From: Streptococcus loxodontisalivarius
Lineage (GTDB): Bacteria > Bacillota > Bacilli > Lactobacillales > Streptococcaceae
Length of the DNA: 64,000 nt
Assembly: GCF_016908645.1 (NCBI RefSeq)
Contig: NZ_JAFBEH010000003.1
Span: 1 to 64,000 of the forward strand
Reading direction: 5' to 3'
Part shown: piece by piece, positions 46,986-55,481 of the stretch
Layout of the letters: each line of letters opens with the position of its first letter
Numbering within the stretch: the first letter of the stretch is position 1
Program-made: the position numbers and the translations under genes
Notes under the pieces: generated by a model
Database searches by the model: none
The model's input: the letters and a program-made list of their open reading frames with translations, nothing else
What the model was told of the DNA's origin: nothing

Positions 46986-48656
46986 TTAGAACAATCCAAT
47001 TGCTGTTCCGTCTTCGGCAACGTCCATGTTAAGTGCTGCTGGGCGTTTTGGAAGTCCTGGCATGGTCATAACGTCACCAGTAAGTGCAACGATAAATCCT
47101 GCACCTGTTTTTGGAACAAATTCACGGATGGTAATATCGAAGTCTTCTGGTGCTCCGAGAAGAGCTGGGTTGTCTGAGAAGCTATATTGTGTTTTAGCCA
47201 TGCAGACTGGCAATTTATCCCAGCCGAATTCAGCGAATTGTTTGAGTTGTGTTTTGGCTTTTGGTCCAAAGACAACTGAGCGACCACCGTAGATTTCTGT
47301 AACAATTTTAGTGATTTTTTCTTGAATGCTGTCTTCATCTGAGTAGAGACGTTTGTAGTCAGCTCCGCCATTTTCAACAGCTTCTACGACTGCTTTGGCG
47401 AGGTCAATACCGCCATCAGCACCGTTTGCCCAAACGCTAGCAAGTTCAACTGGAACATTGATTTCAGCACAGAGTTCTTTGAGGGCTGCGATTTCAGCTT
47501 CAGTATCTGCGACAAATTCATTGATAGCTACGACTGCTGGAAGTCCGTATTTACGAACATTTTCCACGTGGCGTTTAAGGTTAGCAAAACCAGCTTTAAC
47601 AGCTTCCACATTTTCTTCTGAAAGGTCAGTCTTGGCAACGCCACCGTGCATTTTAAGGGCACGAAGTGTTGCTACGATTACGACTGCATCAGGTGTTTTA
47701 GGAAGATTTGGTGTCTTGATATCGAGGAATTTTTCTGCACCCAAATCAGCACCGAAACCAGCTTCTGTGATGGTGTAATCTGCCAAACGAAGAGCTGTCG
47801 CTGTTGCAAGAACAGAGTTACAACCGTGAGCGATATTGGCAAATGGACCACCGTGAACCAAGGCAGGTGTTCCGTAGATGGTTTGAACCAGGTTAGGTTT
47901 GATGGCATCTTTAAGAATAAGAGTTAAAGCACCTTCTACTTCAAGGTCACGCACATAAACTGGTGTACGGTCATAACGGTAGGCAACGACGATATTTGCC
48001 AAACGTTCTTTGAGGTCCTTGAGGTCAGTTGCCAAGCAGAGGATTGCCATGATTTCTGAAGCAACCGTGATGTCAAAGCCGTCCTCACGAGGGATACCGT
48101 TTACCGGGCTACCAAGACCGATAATCACTTGACGAAGAGCACGGTCATTCAAGTCAACCACGCGCTTCCAGATGACACGACGTTGGTCAATTCCTAGCTC
48201 ATTTCCTTGTTGAATGTGGTTATCAAGGAGGGCAGAAAGAGCATTGTTTGCCGTTGTGATGGCGTGCATATCTCCTGTGAAGTGGAGGTTGATGTCTTCC
48301 ATAGGAAGGACTTGGGCGTAACCACCACCAGCTGCTCCACCTTTGATCCCCATAACAGGTCCAAGAGATGGTTCACGAAGGGCAATCATGGTTTTCTTAC
48401 CAATCTTGTTAAGAGCGTCAGCAAGTCCGATAGACATAGTTGATTTTCCTTCACCTGCTGGTGTTGGGTTAATAGCTGTTACCAAAACAAGCTTACCAGG
48501 TTCTTGGTCTTTAACGGCATTGATCTTGTCGAAAGATAGTTTTGCCTTGTATTTACCATAGAGTTCAATATCATCAAAGGTGATACCAACTTGTTCAACA
48601 ATGTCAGTAATTGGCTTTAGTTCTACGCTTTGTGCAATTTCGATATCAGATTTCAT
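46986..48656 (-). CDS. fhs: Formate-tetrahydrofolate ligase
   Basis: 556 residues, full length. P-loop TPAGEGKST near residue 66, [22 protein letters not shown] (conserved family segment; individual motifs REPSLGP and GGGYAQV), and FTGDMHAI. Makes 10-formyl-THF from formate, THF and ATP for purine and fMet synthesis. Leftward extended -10 TGC-TATAAT lies about 30 bp upstream. Confidence 0.97.
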   Translation of the reverse strand: MKSDIEIAQSVELKPITDIVEQVGITFDDIELYGKYKAKLSFDKINAVKDQEPGKLVLVTAINPTPAGEGKSTMSIGLADALNKIGKKTMIALREPSLGPVMGIKGGAAGGGYAQVLPMEDINLHFTGDMHAITTANNALSALLDNHIQQGNELGIDQRRVIWKRVVDLNDRALRQVIIGLGSPVNGIPREDGFDITVASEIMAILCLATDLKDLKERLANIVVAYRYDRTPVYVRDLEVEGALTLILKDAIKPNLVQTIYGTPALVHGGPFANIAHGCNSVLATATALRLADYTITEAGFGADLGAEKFLDIKTPNLPKTPDAVVIVATLRALKMHGGVAKTDLSEENVEAVKAGFANLKRHVENVRKYGLPAVVAINEFVADTEAEIAALKELCAEINVPVELASVWANGADGGIDLAKAVVEAVENGGADYKRLYSDEDSIQEKITKIVTEIYGGRSVVFGPKAKTQLKQFAEFGWDKLPVCMAKTQYSFSDNPALLGAPEDFDITIREFVPKTGAGFIVALTGDVMTMPGLPKRPAALNMDVAEDGTAIGLF

Positions 48657-48814
48657 GAGACACCTCTTTTTCTTTGATAGGACTATTATAGCAAACCAAA
48701 CCTAAAAAGGCATCATTTTTAACTGAATTTAGAAAATTGTTCGCTTATTAAGCGTATTCTTTTGTGTAAATCTATCAAAAAAACGTTTTTTATAGAAAAT
48801 GCTCTGCTATTTTA

Positions 48815-48838
48815 CAAAAAAAGGACTCAAAGAGTCCC
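48815..48838 (-). terminator. Terminator of the glycosyltransferase-GtrA gene
   Basis: Leftward GGACTC/GAGTCC with a 3-nt loop and TTTTTTT. To its left, 48801-48813 carries the reverse complement of the AAAATAGCAGAGC repeat. Confidence 0.75.
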
Positions 48839-48844
48839 TAAATT

Positions 48845-49855
48845 TTAATGAAAAACAAAGCGGTGCTGTACACGATAGCTGACTAGGAAGAGAATGGTTT
48901 CAGTCAGAAGCTTAGCGATGACCAAGCCGATACCTATACCTACCAGTGCCTTGAGCATCACGTAGTTGCAGGTCAGAATGACTGCTGCCAACATGAAGTA
49001 ACGGATAGCTGCCTTAAAGAGAGAGCCTGTTGGATGAAAGACTAGCTTGGCGTTTAGGAGGCACTGGCTAGAAGCACTGATGAGGCGTGAGAGCACAACT
49101 GATAGCAGGAGGTTTCCTGTAATGGCAACTAAAATAAAGAGTGCAAGGGCATCAATAAGCGCAGCGGTTAAGGCTGACCCCGAAAATTTAATAAAGGGAG
49201 CATAGATACGGATAGAATCTCGAATTGGTCTGAAGTGAGAACTCTTATTCTCCTCTAGATAGACAGTTTCAATAGGAACTTCGACGATTTCATGACCTGC
49301 TTTTCTAGCTTCAAGCAACATATTAAATTCGTATTCGAAGCGGTCGCCGTCAAGACTTAGTAACCATGGAATGAGATCACTACTGAAGGCACGCAGACCT
49401 GTCTGAGTATCAGTCACTTTTTGACCAGTAATAAGATGGAAGAGCGCTGCCGTTACCTTATTTCCGAAGCGGCTACGTGCCGGAACTTTTCCTACGAAAG
49501 CACGCGCACCCAGGATAAGGGCAGATGGTTCTTTTTGACTAGCTTCTGCTACTCGAACGATATCCTTAATAAGGTGTTGTCCGTCGCTATCAGCGGTAAC
49601 GATTGCTTGACCTTTAGCACCATCTTTTTGGATAAATCGCAGAGCTGTTTTCAGAGCAGCTCCTTTTCCTTTATTAACGACATGTTCAAGAACAATGGCT
49701 CCTGCAAGTCTAGATTCTTCAAAATAGGTTTGATAATTTGGTTTGCTACCATCATTTACGACAATAAGCTGCGCATCTGGTAATTCTTTACGACAGGCTT
49801 TGACAAGGTCGCAGAGACGCTGATCTGGTTCATAAGATGGGATAATAAGATACAT
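48845..49855 (-). CDS. Family 2 glycosyltransferase fused to a GtrA-like membrane domain
   Basis: 336 residues. GT-A domain (1-about 210): YLIIPSYEPD, VVNDGSK, TADSDGQH (metal-binding acidic motif), DTQTGLRAF, and the dolichol/undecaprenyl-phosphate-mannose-synthase-like arrangement; then a GtrA-like four-helix domain (about 215-335). Such proteins make or flip polyprenyl-phosphate sugars for surface glycan decoration. Divergent from the VTC-DUF4956 operon with a 226-bp shared control region. Confidence 0.88.
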   Translation of the reverse strand: MYLIIPSYEPDQRLCDLVKACRKELPDAQLIVVNDGSKPNYQTYFEESRLAGAIVLEHVVNKGKGAALKTALRFIQKDGAKGQAIVTADSDGQHLIKDIVRVAEASQKEPSALILGARAFVGKVPARSRFGNKVTAALFHLITGQKVTDTQTGLRAFSSDLIPWLLSLDGDRFEYEFNMLLEARKAGHEIVEVPIETVYLEENKSSHFRPIRDSIRIYAPFIKFSGSALTAALIDALALFILVAITGNLLLSVVLSRLISASSQCLLNAKLVFHPTGSLFKAAIRYFMLAAVILTCNYVMLKALVGIGIGLVIAKLLTETILFLVSYRVQHRFVFH

Positions 49856-49962
49856 AATAAGAATTCCTTTCTGGTTATCTCTAGGTATTGAAAATACTGA
49901 GATAGCTTGTGTTGAATTGCTTACATAATACTGGTCTCAACTGAAAAAAGACTGAAAGATTG

Positions 49963-49979
49963 GTTAAAGTTTCCTTAAT
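49963..49979. promoter_or_regulatory. CiaR-like direct repeat in the divergent control region
   Basis: GTTAAA-gtttc-CTTAAT, i.e. on the other strand ATTAAG-N5-TTTAAC, one base from the CiaR consensus NTTAAG-N5-WTTAAG. A related array occurs before the phosphodiester glycosidase gene at 54709-54748. Confidence 0.45.
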
Positions 49980-49981
49980 CC

Positions 49982-50027
49982 TGCCACAAGTTTGCCACAG
50001 CTTTGCCTCATTTAAAGAAAGTATAAG
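49982..50027 (+). promoter_or_regulatory. VTC operon promoter with three 11-bp direct repeats
   Basis: TGCCACA-N4-TGCCACA-N4-TGCCTCA (49982-49988, 49993-49999, 50004-50010) is followed after 11 bp by a -10 TATAAG (50022-50027); the -35 is poor. This is the layout of a PhoB/OmpR-type activator site that replaces the -35. Confidence 0.6.
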
Positions 50028-50081
50028 GAAAGGTCGTTAAACTCATACCATCACTAAAATGAATGAAACAAAGGAGACAAG

Positions 50082-50828
50082 ATGTCTAAACCATTAGAAA
50101 CACGCTTTAAACGTATTGAAACTAAATATATTGTTGCTAAGGAGGACCTAGATGCCCTCTTAACAGACTTGAAGGTTTATCTGGTGGAAGATGACTATCC
50201 AACTTCTACTATTTCAAATATCTATTTTGATACAGAAGATTTTCAAGTTATCCAAGACTCTATCGCTAAGAAGAATCATCGTGAAAAAATTCGTATGCGA
50301 ACTTACCTCGCAAATCCTCAAGCAGATAGTCAGGTCTTTCTTGAAATTAAGAAAAAAGATCAGGAAGGTGTCGGTCACAAATTCCGTTTGGTTTCAACGC
50401 CTTCAGCAATCACAGCTCTGTTAGAGAATGGTCAAGTCGATTCTAGCATCACAGATCAAGATCTCCTCGATGAAATCCATGAGTTGCGTCAGCGTTATGA
50501 TGGACTAAAACCTCGTATGTATATCTATTATGATCGCTACTCACTCAAAGAAAAACATTCTATTAAAGGCTATTCGTCAACCAAGGTTCGTGTGACCATT
50601 GACCAAAACCTGACCTATCGTGATCATGACGTCAGTCTTTTCAATGGAAATGATGGACAAGCTCTACTTGATGAAGGTTATGTCATCATGGAAATCAAGG
50701 CTCCAGGTCAACAGCCTAAATGGTTGGCTGATATTTTGGAGGAACATGGGATCGAAGCTCAGAAGTTCTCTAAATATAGTACAGCCTACCGTAAATCACA
50801 AGGGATTGTCCCCCAGATGACCAAGTAG
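50082..50828 (+). CDS. VTC domain-containing protein (polyphosphate polymerase-like)
   Basis: 248 residues. Core of the VTC/CYTH-related tunnel fold: RFKRIETKYIV at the N-terminus, basic strand residues in KIRMRTY, EIKKK, YYDRYSL, RVTIDQNLTYR, and VIMEIKAP near the C-terminus. In yeast Vtc4 this fold makes polyphosphate; in bacteria it is usually found with DUF4956 and cell-surface genes, and its product is not established. RBS AAGGAG; stop 3 nt before the next start. Confidence 0.88.
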   Translation: MSKPLETRFKRIETKYIVAKEDLDALLTDLKVYLVEDDYPTSTISNIYFDTEDFQVIQDSIAKKNHREKIRMRTYLANPQADSQVFLEIKKKDQEGVGHKFRLVSTPSAITALLENGQVDSSITDQDLLDEIHELRQRYDGLKPRMYIYYDRYSLKEKHSIKGYSSTKVRVTIDQNLTYRDHDVSLFNGNDGQALLDEGYVIMEIKAPGQQPKWLADILEEHGIEAQKFSKYSTAYRKSQGIVPQMTK

Positions 50829-50831
50829 GAG

Positions 50832-51524
50832 GTGCCTATGTCAGCTAGCCTATTTAATAGCGTTTTTACGACAACTACAACTTCTGTTAATGCAGGTATG
50901 CTCATCCTAGCTCTCTTTGTCAGCCTTCTTTTGGGGCTGGCGCTAAGCTGGGTCTACAAGTACCGCACTCTTTATACCAGAGAATTTGTTATCACACTGG
51001 CTATCCTACCAAGTCTGATGACTCTAGTTATCTTTCTCGTCAACGGTAATCTGGGTACCAGCGTTGCCGTTGCTGGGGTCTTTAGCTTGATACGTTTCCG
51101 TTCGGCAACCAGTGGTTCACGCGAGTTGCTAGCGGTCTTCCTATCGATGATTATTGGACTTGCCTGCGGTATGGGCTATCTGCTCCTTTCAGCGGCGACT
51201 ACTCTGATTTTGCTCTTGATTTGGTTTTCTTTGGAAAATATGAAGATCATTGCAGACAGTCAGACTAGAAGACATTTGACACTAACAGTAGCCAATCGTG
51301 AGGATCTCAATCAGATTTTAGAAAAATTATTTGCTAACTACTGTGCAACTCATTTGCTTATCTCCATTAACAGTACAGGTTCTGGTGACCAACTAAAATT
51401 AGTCTACGAAGTAGACCTCAAACCGAATATCACCGATTTCCAACTTAGCCAAGGTTTCCTTGCTAGCCTAGACAATCTAGATCTAGCACTCACCAAACAA
51501 GCTAAGAAGAAAAAGAATCTCTAA
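50832..51524 (+). CDS. DUF4956 domain-containing membrane protein
   Basis: 230 residues. Four predicted membrane helices (about 17-37, 46-68, 74-90, 103-140), with the DUF4956 signature VAGVFSLIRFRSATSGSRE (individual parts FSLIRFRS, SGSRE), then a cytosolic domain of about 80 residues and a basic tail (KQAKKKKNL). Bacterial partner of VTC-domain proteins. RBS AGGAGG. The IS element begins 7 bp after its stop. Confidence 0.88.
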   Translation: MPMSASLFNSVFTTTTTSVNAGMLILALFVSLLLGLALSWVYKYRTLYTREFVITLAILPSLMTLVIFLVNGNLGTSVAVAGVFSLIRFRSATSGSRELLAVFLSMIIGLACGMGYLLLSAATTLILLLIWFSLENMKIIADSQTRRHLTLTVANREDLNQILEKLFANYCATHLLISINSTGSGDQLKLVYEVDLKPNITDFQLSQGFLASLDNLDLALTKQAKKKKNL

Positions 51525-51531
51525 AAAAACG

Positions 51532-53328
51532 GAGGCTGGGCAAAAACTAGCTTCAGAATAGAAAAAAACGAGCACTTCCGCAGTCGGAGATGCTCGTTTT
51601 CCAATGTCATGGTTTATAATTATAATAACCACAAAACAACTAGAAAGCCATGATCATGTATAAAGAGTATAACACAAATCAACTCAGTTTAGAACTAAAT
51701 CTTGCCTATGATATTCCTATGACACACGAGGCTAGACTCATTAGTCTTTTTGTGGATAGTATTCCTAGTCACGTTTTACTAGAAGAAAAGTCTCATACTG
51801 GTCGCCCAGCCTTCCATCCTGCCATGCTCCTGAAAATGACTCTCTTTGCTTATGCCCGTCAGGTCTTTTCTGGTCGTAAAATGGTGCAGATGAACGAGGA
51901 AGTGATTCCCATGAAATGGCTGAGTCAGGATACCTATGTCAGCTACAAAACCATCAATAATTTTCGTTCTAGTAAGCATGCCAACAACCTGATTAAAACT
52001 TCCTTTATCTACTTCACTCTCCTCATGCGTGAACATGGCATGATTGAAGACCAAGCTCTCTTTATTGATGGTACAAAATTGGAAGCAGATGCCAATCTTT
52101 ATTCCTTTACTTGGAAAAAGGCTGTTGCTAAATATGAAGCTGCTCTAAATGGGAAACTCTCAGAACTCTATGACCAGCTGGTTCAAGAAGGTGTCAATAT
52201 AGCCCTGTCTAAAGAAGACTGTGAAACTAGCCAAGGTTTAGAAGAATTGCTTGAAAAAACTGAGGAAGCCTTAGCTGAGGTGGAGAAGGCTATTTCTGAG
52301 GAACCCAAAGTTATCAAGGGTGGGTCAGCCAATAAACAGAAGCGACGTCGTATTAAGAAACTCCGTAACCAGTTGAGAAAGGATTATCTCCCTCGTAAGC
52401 ATCGCTATGAAGAGGCCAGAGAAATCCTCCAAGAACGTAACTCCTTCTCCAAAACGGATCATGATGCCACCTTTATGCGGATGAAAGAAGATCATATGAT
52501 GAATGGTCAGCTCAAACCTGGCTATAATATTCAAGCTGCCACCAATGGTCAATATGTCCTTGCCTACGATATCTTTCCAAATCCAACGGATACCAGAACA
52601 TTGAAACCCTTCCTCCAATCAATTCAAACCTTGGACTTGTTCCAACACATTGTAGCTGATGCCGGTTATGGAAGCGAAGAGAATTATAGTTTTATCGTTG
52701 ACGAATTAGAGAAAACACCTCTGATTCCTTACGGCATGTACCAGAAGGAATTGTCCAAGAAATATCAGAACAGTTCTACTAATCCAAGGAATTGGGACTA
52801 TCTTGAAAAAACAGACCAGTTTGTGAAACCAGACGGAATTGTATATTCCTTTAAGTATTACTCTAGTCAAACTGACAAGTACGGCTTTAAACGTGACTTT
52901 AAAATCTATGAGGCAGATAAGATACAAGGCACAGCAGAGTTGGAGAAACTTGCCAAAACAGAAAGTGGTCGTCAGAAACAAATTCACTACAATCCCACTT
53001 GGAATTATTTTAAGGAACTCGTCAAAGAAGAATTACATAGCCAAGAAGGATCTCGTATCTACGCCAAACGGAAAATTGATGTTGAACCCGTTTTTGGTAG
53101 GTTAAAGAGCGTTTTTGGCGTACGTAGAGTTCACGTTAGAGGAAACCAAGCAGTCCAAACGGAGATTGGTTTCCTCTTCATGAGCATGAATCTCACAAAA
53201 TTGGCTAAGAATCTAGCCTTAAAAACGTCACATACTCAAAAACCACACAGAGGTACTTTCGTCTTGATTGTTTTCGAGACAGAAATCATTGTGTGGTTTT
53301 ATTTTGAAGCTAGTTTTTGCCCAGCCTC
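51532..53328 (+). mobile_element. IS1182-like insertion sequence
   Basis: 1797 bp bounded by perfect 24-bp terminal inverted repeats beginning GAGGCTGGGCAAAAACTAG (51532-51555 and 53305-53328). Just inside the left end is a hairpin AAAACGAGCA/TGCTCGTTTT (51567-51602) that may block inward transcription; a second dyad (AAAACCACACA/TGTGTGGTTTT) lies near the right end. One DDE transposase ORF. It lies between the convergent DUF4956 gene and the membrane protein gene, without breaking either. No clear target duplication is visible. Confidence 0.9.
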
Positions 53329-53392
53329 TTTCGATTTATACTGCTGCTTTTCGATTTTTCTTAAAGAGTCCCAAGATGAGGCTGAGAACTAG
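51650..53392 (+). CDS. IS1182 family transposase (ORF runs past the right end of the IS)
   Basis: 580 residues as read. N-terminal DUF772-type domain (GRPAFHPAMLLKMTLFAYARQ), catalytic DDE residues in LFIDGTKLEADAN, VADAGYGSEEN and KIDVEPVFGRLKSVFG. The core looks intact, so it may be active. The last 21 codons are encoded by flanking DNA after the right inverted repeat and overlap the opposite-strand gene, so the natural tail is not conserved here. The start could be 51650 or 51656. Confidence 0.9.
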   Translation: MIMYKEYNTNQLSLELNLAYDIPMTHEARLISLFVDSIPSHVLLEEKSHTGRPAFHPAMLLKMTLFAYARQVFSGRKMVQMNEEVIPMKWLSQDTYVSYKTINNFRSSKHANNLIKTSFIYFTLLMREHGMIEDQALFIDGTKLEADANLYSFTWKKAVAKYEAALNGKLSELYDQLVQEGVNIALSKEDCETSQGLEELLEKTEEALAEVEKAISEEPKVIKGGSANKQKRRRIKKLRNQLRKDYLPRKHRYEEAREILQERNSFSKTDHDATFMRMKEDHMMNGQLKPGYNIQAATNGQYVLAYDIFPNPTDTRTLKPFLQSIQTLDLFQHIVADAGYGSEENYSFIVDELEKTPLIPYGMYQKELSKKYQNSSTNPRNWDYLEKTDQFVKPDGIVYSFKYYSSQTDKYGFKRDFKIYEADKIQGTAELEKLAKTESGRQKQIHYNPTWNYFKELVKEELHSQEGSRIYAKRKIDVEPVFGRLKSVFGVRRVHVRGNQAVQTEIGFLFMSMNLTKLAKNLALKTSHTQKPHRGTFVLIVFETEIIVWFYFEASFCPASFDLYCCFSIFLKESQDEAEN

Positions 53393-53731
53393 AAAGGCGA
53401 TAGCGACATACCAGTAGGGTTGGTCAATGGTTGTTGTTCGTCCTGAGACCTCGATAATTCCCTTGACCAGACAGGCACTGACAATGATGGCAATTCCTGA
53501 ATTGAATACCAAAAGAGATGCTCGATTCTGAAGCCAAGTGAATCCGAAGGCTGTCAGAACAAAGAAGGCTGCTGAAATTAGTGGTGCTAAAAACATGAGT
53601 CGCATGTAAGGAGATGATTCACCGTAACTGTAAAGTTCATAGACATAGGTGAAAATCACGCAAAAGATACTGATTGCCAGGTAGATGATACTTCCTTTGA
53701 TGGCTGTTTTCTTAGTAACCGATGTAGACAA
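53336..53731 (-). CDS. Hypothetical four-helix membrane protein
   Basis: 131 residues, four hydrophobic helices (about 11-32, 43-66, 71-92, 105-124) and a basic C-terminal tail (FKKNRKAAV). Start overlaps the end of the phosphodiester glycosidase gene by 20 nt, so the two are co-translated. No family recognised; likely a membrane partner in the VTC cluster. Confidence 0.75.
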   Translation of the reverse strand: MSTSVTKKTAIKGSIIYLAISIFCVIFTYVYELYSYGESSPYMRLMFLAPLISAAFFVLTAFGFTWLQNRASLLVFNSGIAIIVSACLVKGIIEVSGRTTTIDQPYWYVAIAFLVLSLILGLFKKNRKAAV

Positions 53732-54629
53732 TATCGCTCACCGCCCTTTCTGAGATGGTATTTCCGTTAGTTGTAGGTTTGTTAACGACTTGACCGTTGA
53801 AGTACATGGTAGATGATCCACCGCCGTCAAGGTTATAGGCAGTTGTAACACCGTATGATTGCATCAGCTCTGCCATTTCATAAAGTGTCAAACCAGATGA
53901 TTCGTCTGTGCGTCCATCTGAAACGATAACGATGTAGTGTAGACTTCCATCGTCAGTTTCGATAACACCGATTGCCGTACGAGGATTGTCTGACATGGCT
54001 TGTCCGACTTCTTCTGATTCAGAGACAGCAATTTCACCATTTGAAACTAAAGTTGGACCAAAGGCGAAGGTATTAACAACACCAGCATCAATCAATTCTT
54101 GTGCAGTCGTGTCATTTTCATTATAAGTCATGAAACTACCGTCAGAAAGGATTGCCAAATCATCATAGTCAGAATTTCGACTAGTATCACGATAGAGTGT
54201 TCCATTTTTGATAACATAACCAGTTGAGTTAGCTCCGTAGTAGTCACCGTTAATAGCAAAAATAGCATTGTTGCTTGAAGCGATACTTGAAGTGGTTTCA
54301 GTAATGTTAGTACCGTAGGTATTCTGAGCCAGGGCTGTCTTGAGATATTCTGCACTAGAAAGTGTGATGTCAGCAACATAGTAAGTCGTATCAGAAGTTT
54401 GACCTGTTGTGATTGTGATAGAAATATTATCATCCTTGTAGCTAGTATCGGTCTGAGTTACCTCTCCAGTGCTGGTCGAGGCGGTACTACTTGTCGAGGT
54501 GCTAGTGCTTGTTGCCACTGTCGTTACCGCCGAGGGAATGACAAAGACCTTTAGCAGAGAATAGGTATTGGCACCTAGCAGGACTGCTGAAAATAGCAGA
54601 GCATAGGCATGCCTTTTGAGAAAGTTCAT
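53712..54629 (-). CDS. Phosphodiester glycosidase (NAGPA) family exported protein
   Basis: 305 residues from ATG 54629 (MNFLKRHAYALLF), with GGAGG 6 nt upstream; the frame opens 22 codons earlier. N-terminal membrane anchor/signal (about 8-30), a Ser/Thr-rich linker (about 35-60), then the NAGPA domain with FAINGDYYG, FGPTLVSNGE, NPRTAIGV, and YNLDGGGSSTMYFNG. The human relative removes GlcNAc from phosphodiesters; bacterial members probably cleave sugar-1-phosphodiesters in wall glycans or phosphopolymers. Confidence 0.9.
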   Translation of the reverse strand: MNFLKRHAYALLFSAVLLGANTYSLLKVFVIPSAVTTVATSTSTSTSSTASTSTGEVTQTDTSYKDDNISITITTGQTSDTTYYVADITLSSAEYLKTALAQNTYGTNITETTSSIASSNNAIFAINGDYYGANSTGYVIKNGTLYRDTSRNSDYDDLAILSDGSFMTYNENDTTAQELIDAGVVNTFAFGPTLVSNGEIAVSESEEVGQAMSDNPRTAIGVIETDDGSLHYIVIVSDGRTDESSGLTLYEMAELMQSYGVTTAYNLDGGGSSTMYFNGQVVNKPTTNGNTISERAVSDIVYIGY

Positions 54630-54708
54630 ATAAATCCTCCAAAATGTAATAGAAAATCTGGAAATAGCCCAGCATTTCTTTATGATTAGAGTCATTCTAA
54701 CAAGGATT

Positions 54709-54748
54709 CTTAAAAGGAAGCTTAATTCTAGCTAAAGGTTACCTTAAA
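54709..54748. promoter_or_regulatory. Array of CTTAA-type direct repeats upstream of the glycosidase gene and coaB
   Basis: CTTAAA-N6-CTTAAT-N5-CTAAAG-N5-CTTAAA. Read leftward, the last three are TTTAAG-N5-CTTTAG-N5-ATTAAG, close to tandem CiaR sites. Located between the divergent glycosidase and coaB promoters. Confidence 0.5.
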
Positions 54749-54759
54749 TTGATTTTAGG

Positions 54760-54788
54760 TTTACAAAAATGGCATTTTAAGGTAAAAT
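54760..54788 (+). promoter_or_regulatory. coaB promoter, predicting a leaderless mRNA
   Basis: TTTACA (about 54760-54765), 17 bp, TAAAAT (54783-54788). Only 6 nt separate the -10 from the ATG at 54795, so transcription should begin at or next to the start codon. No RBS is present. Confidence 0.6.
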
Positions 54789-54794
54789 GCACCT

Positions 54795-55481
54795 ATGAAA
54801 ATTTTGATTACATCTGGTGGAACAACAGAAAAGATCGACTCTGTTCGAGGGATTACCAACCACTCTACTGGCAATCTTGGAAAGCTCATCGCTGAGACCT
54901 TTTTAGCGCAAGGGCATGAGGTGACCTTGGTTACGACCAAACAAGCAGTCAAACCAGCTAGCCAGCCTAATTTAAACCTACATGAAATTTCAAATGTTGA
55001 GAGTCTACTGACAACGATGGAGGGTCTGGTCAAGACCCACGATGTCCTTATCCATAGCATGGCTGTCTCAGACTACACACCTGTCTACATGACGGATATT
55101 GACGAATTGGAAAAGACAGAGCAGATTTCAGACCTCTTAAGCAAGTCCAATTCAGAGAACAAGATTTCGTCTCAAGCTGACTATCAAGTTCTCTTTCTTA
55201 AAAAGACACCTAAGATTATCAGCCTTGTTAAGGAATGGAATCCTGCTATCCGCTTGATTGGTTTCAAACTCTTGGTAGATGTTCCTAAGGAAGAGCTTTT
55301 TAGAGTAGCGCGTGCAAGTCTGCAGAAAAACCAGGCTGACTACATTTTAGCCAATGATTTGACTGAGATTAGTCCGACACAGCACCATGCCTATCTCCTT
55401 TCAGAGGATGATAGCTTTGAAGCTTTTGATAAGGAAGGTATTGCCCAGCTTATCTATGAAAAGGTGGTAACTCATGACTAA
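54795..55481 (+). CDS. coaB: Phosphopantothenate-cysteine ligase (separate CoaB)
   Basis: 228 residues. ITSGGTTEKID nucleotide-binding start, the SVRGITNHSTGNLG segment, MAVSDY and the late KNQADYILAND motif. In most bacteria CoaB is fused to CoaC; streptococci have two proteins. Joins cysteine to phosphopantothenate. No ribosome binding site is visible. Overlaps coaC by 8 nt. Confidence 0.95.
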   Translation: MKILITSGGTTEKIDSVRGITNHSTGNLGKLIAETFLAQGHEVTLVTTKQAVKPASQPNLNLHEISNVESLLTTMEGLVKTHDVLIHSMAVSDYTPVYMTDIDELEKTEQISDLLSKSNSENKISSQADYQVLFLKKTPKIISLVKEWNPAIRLIGFKLLVDVPKEELFRVARASLQKNQADYILANDLTEISPTQHHAYLLSEDDSFEAFDKEGIAQLIYEKVVTHD

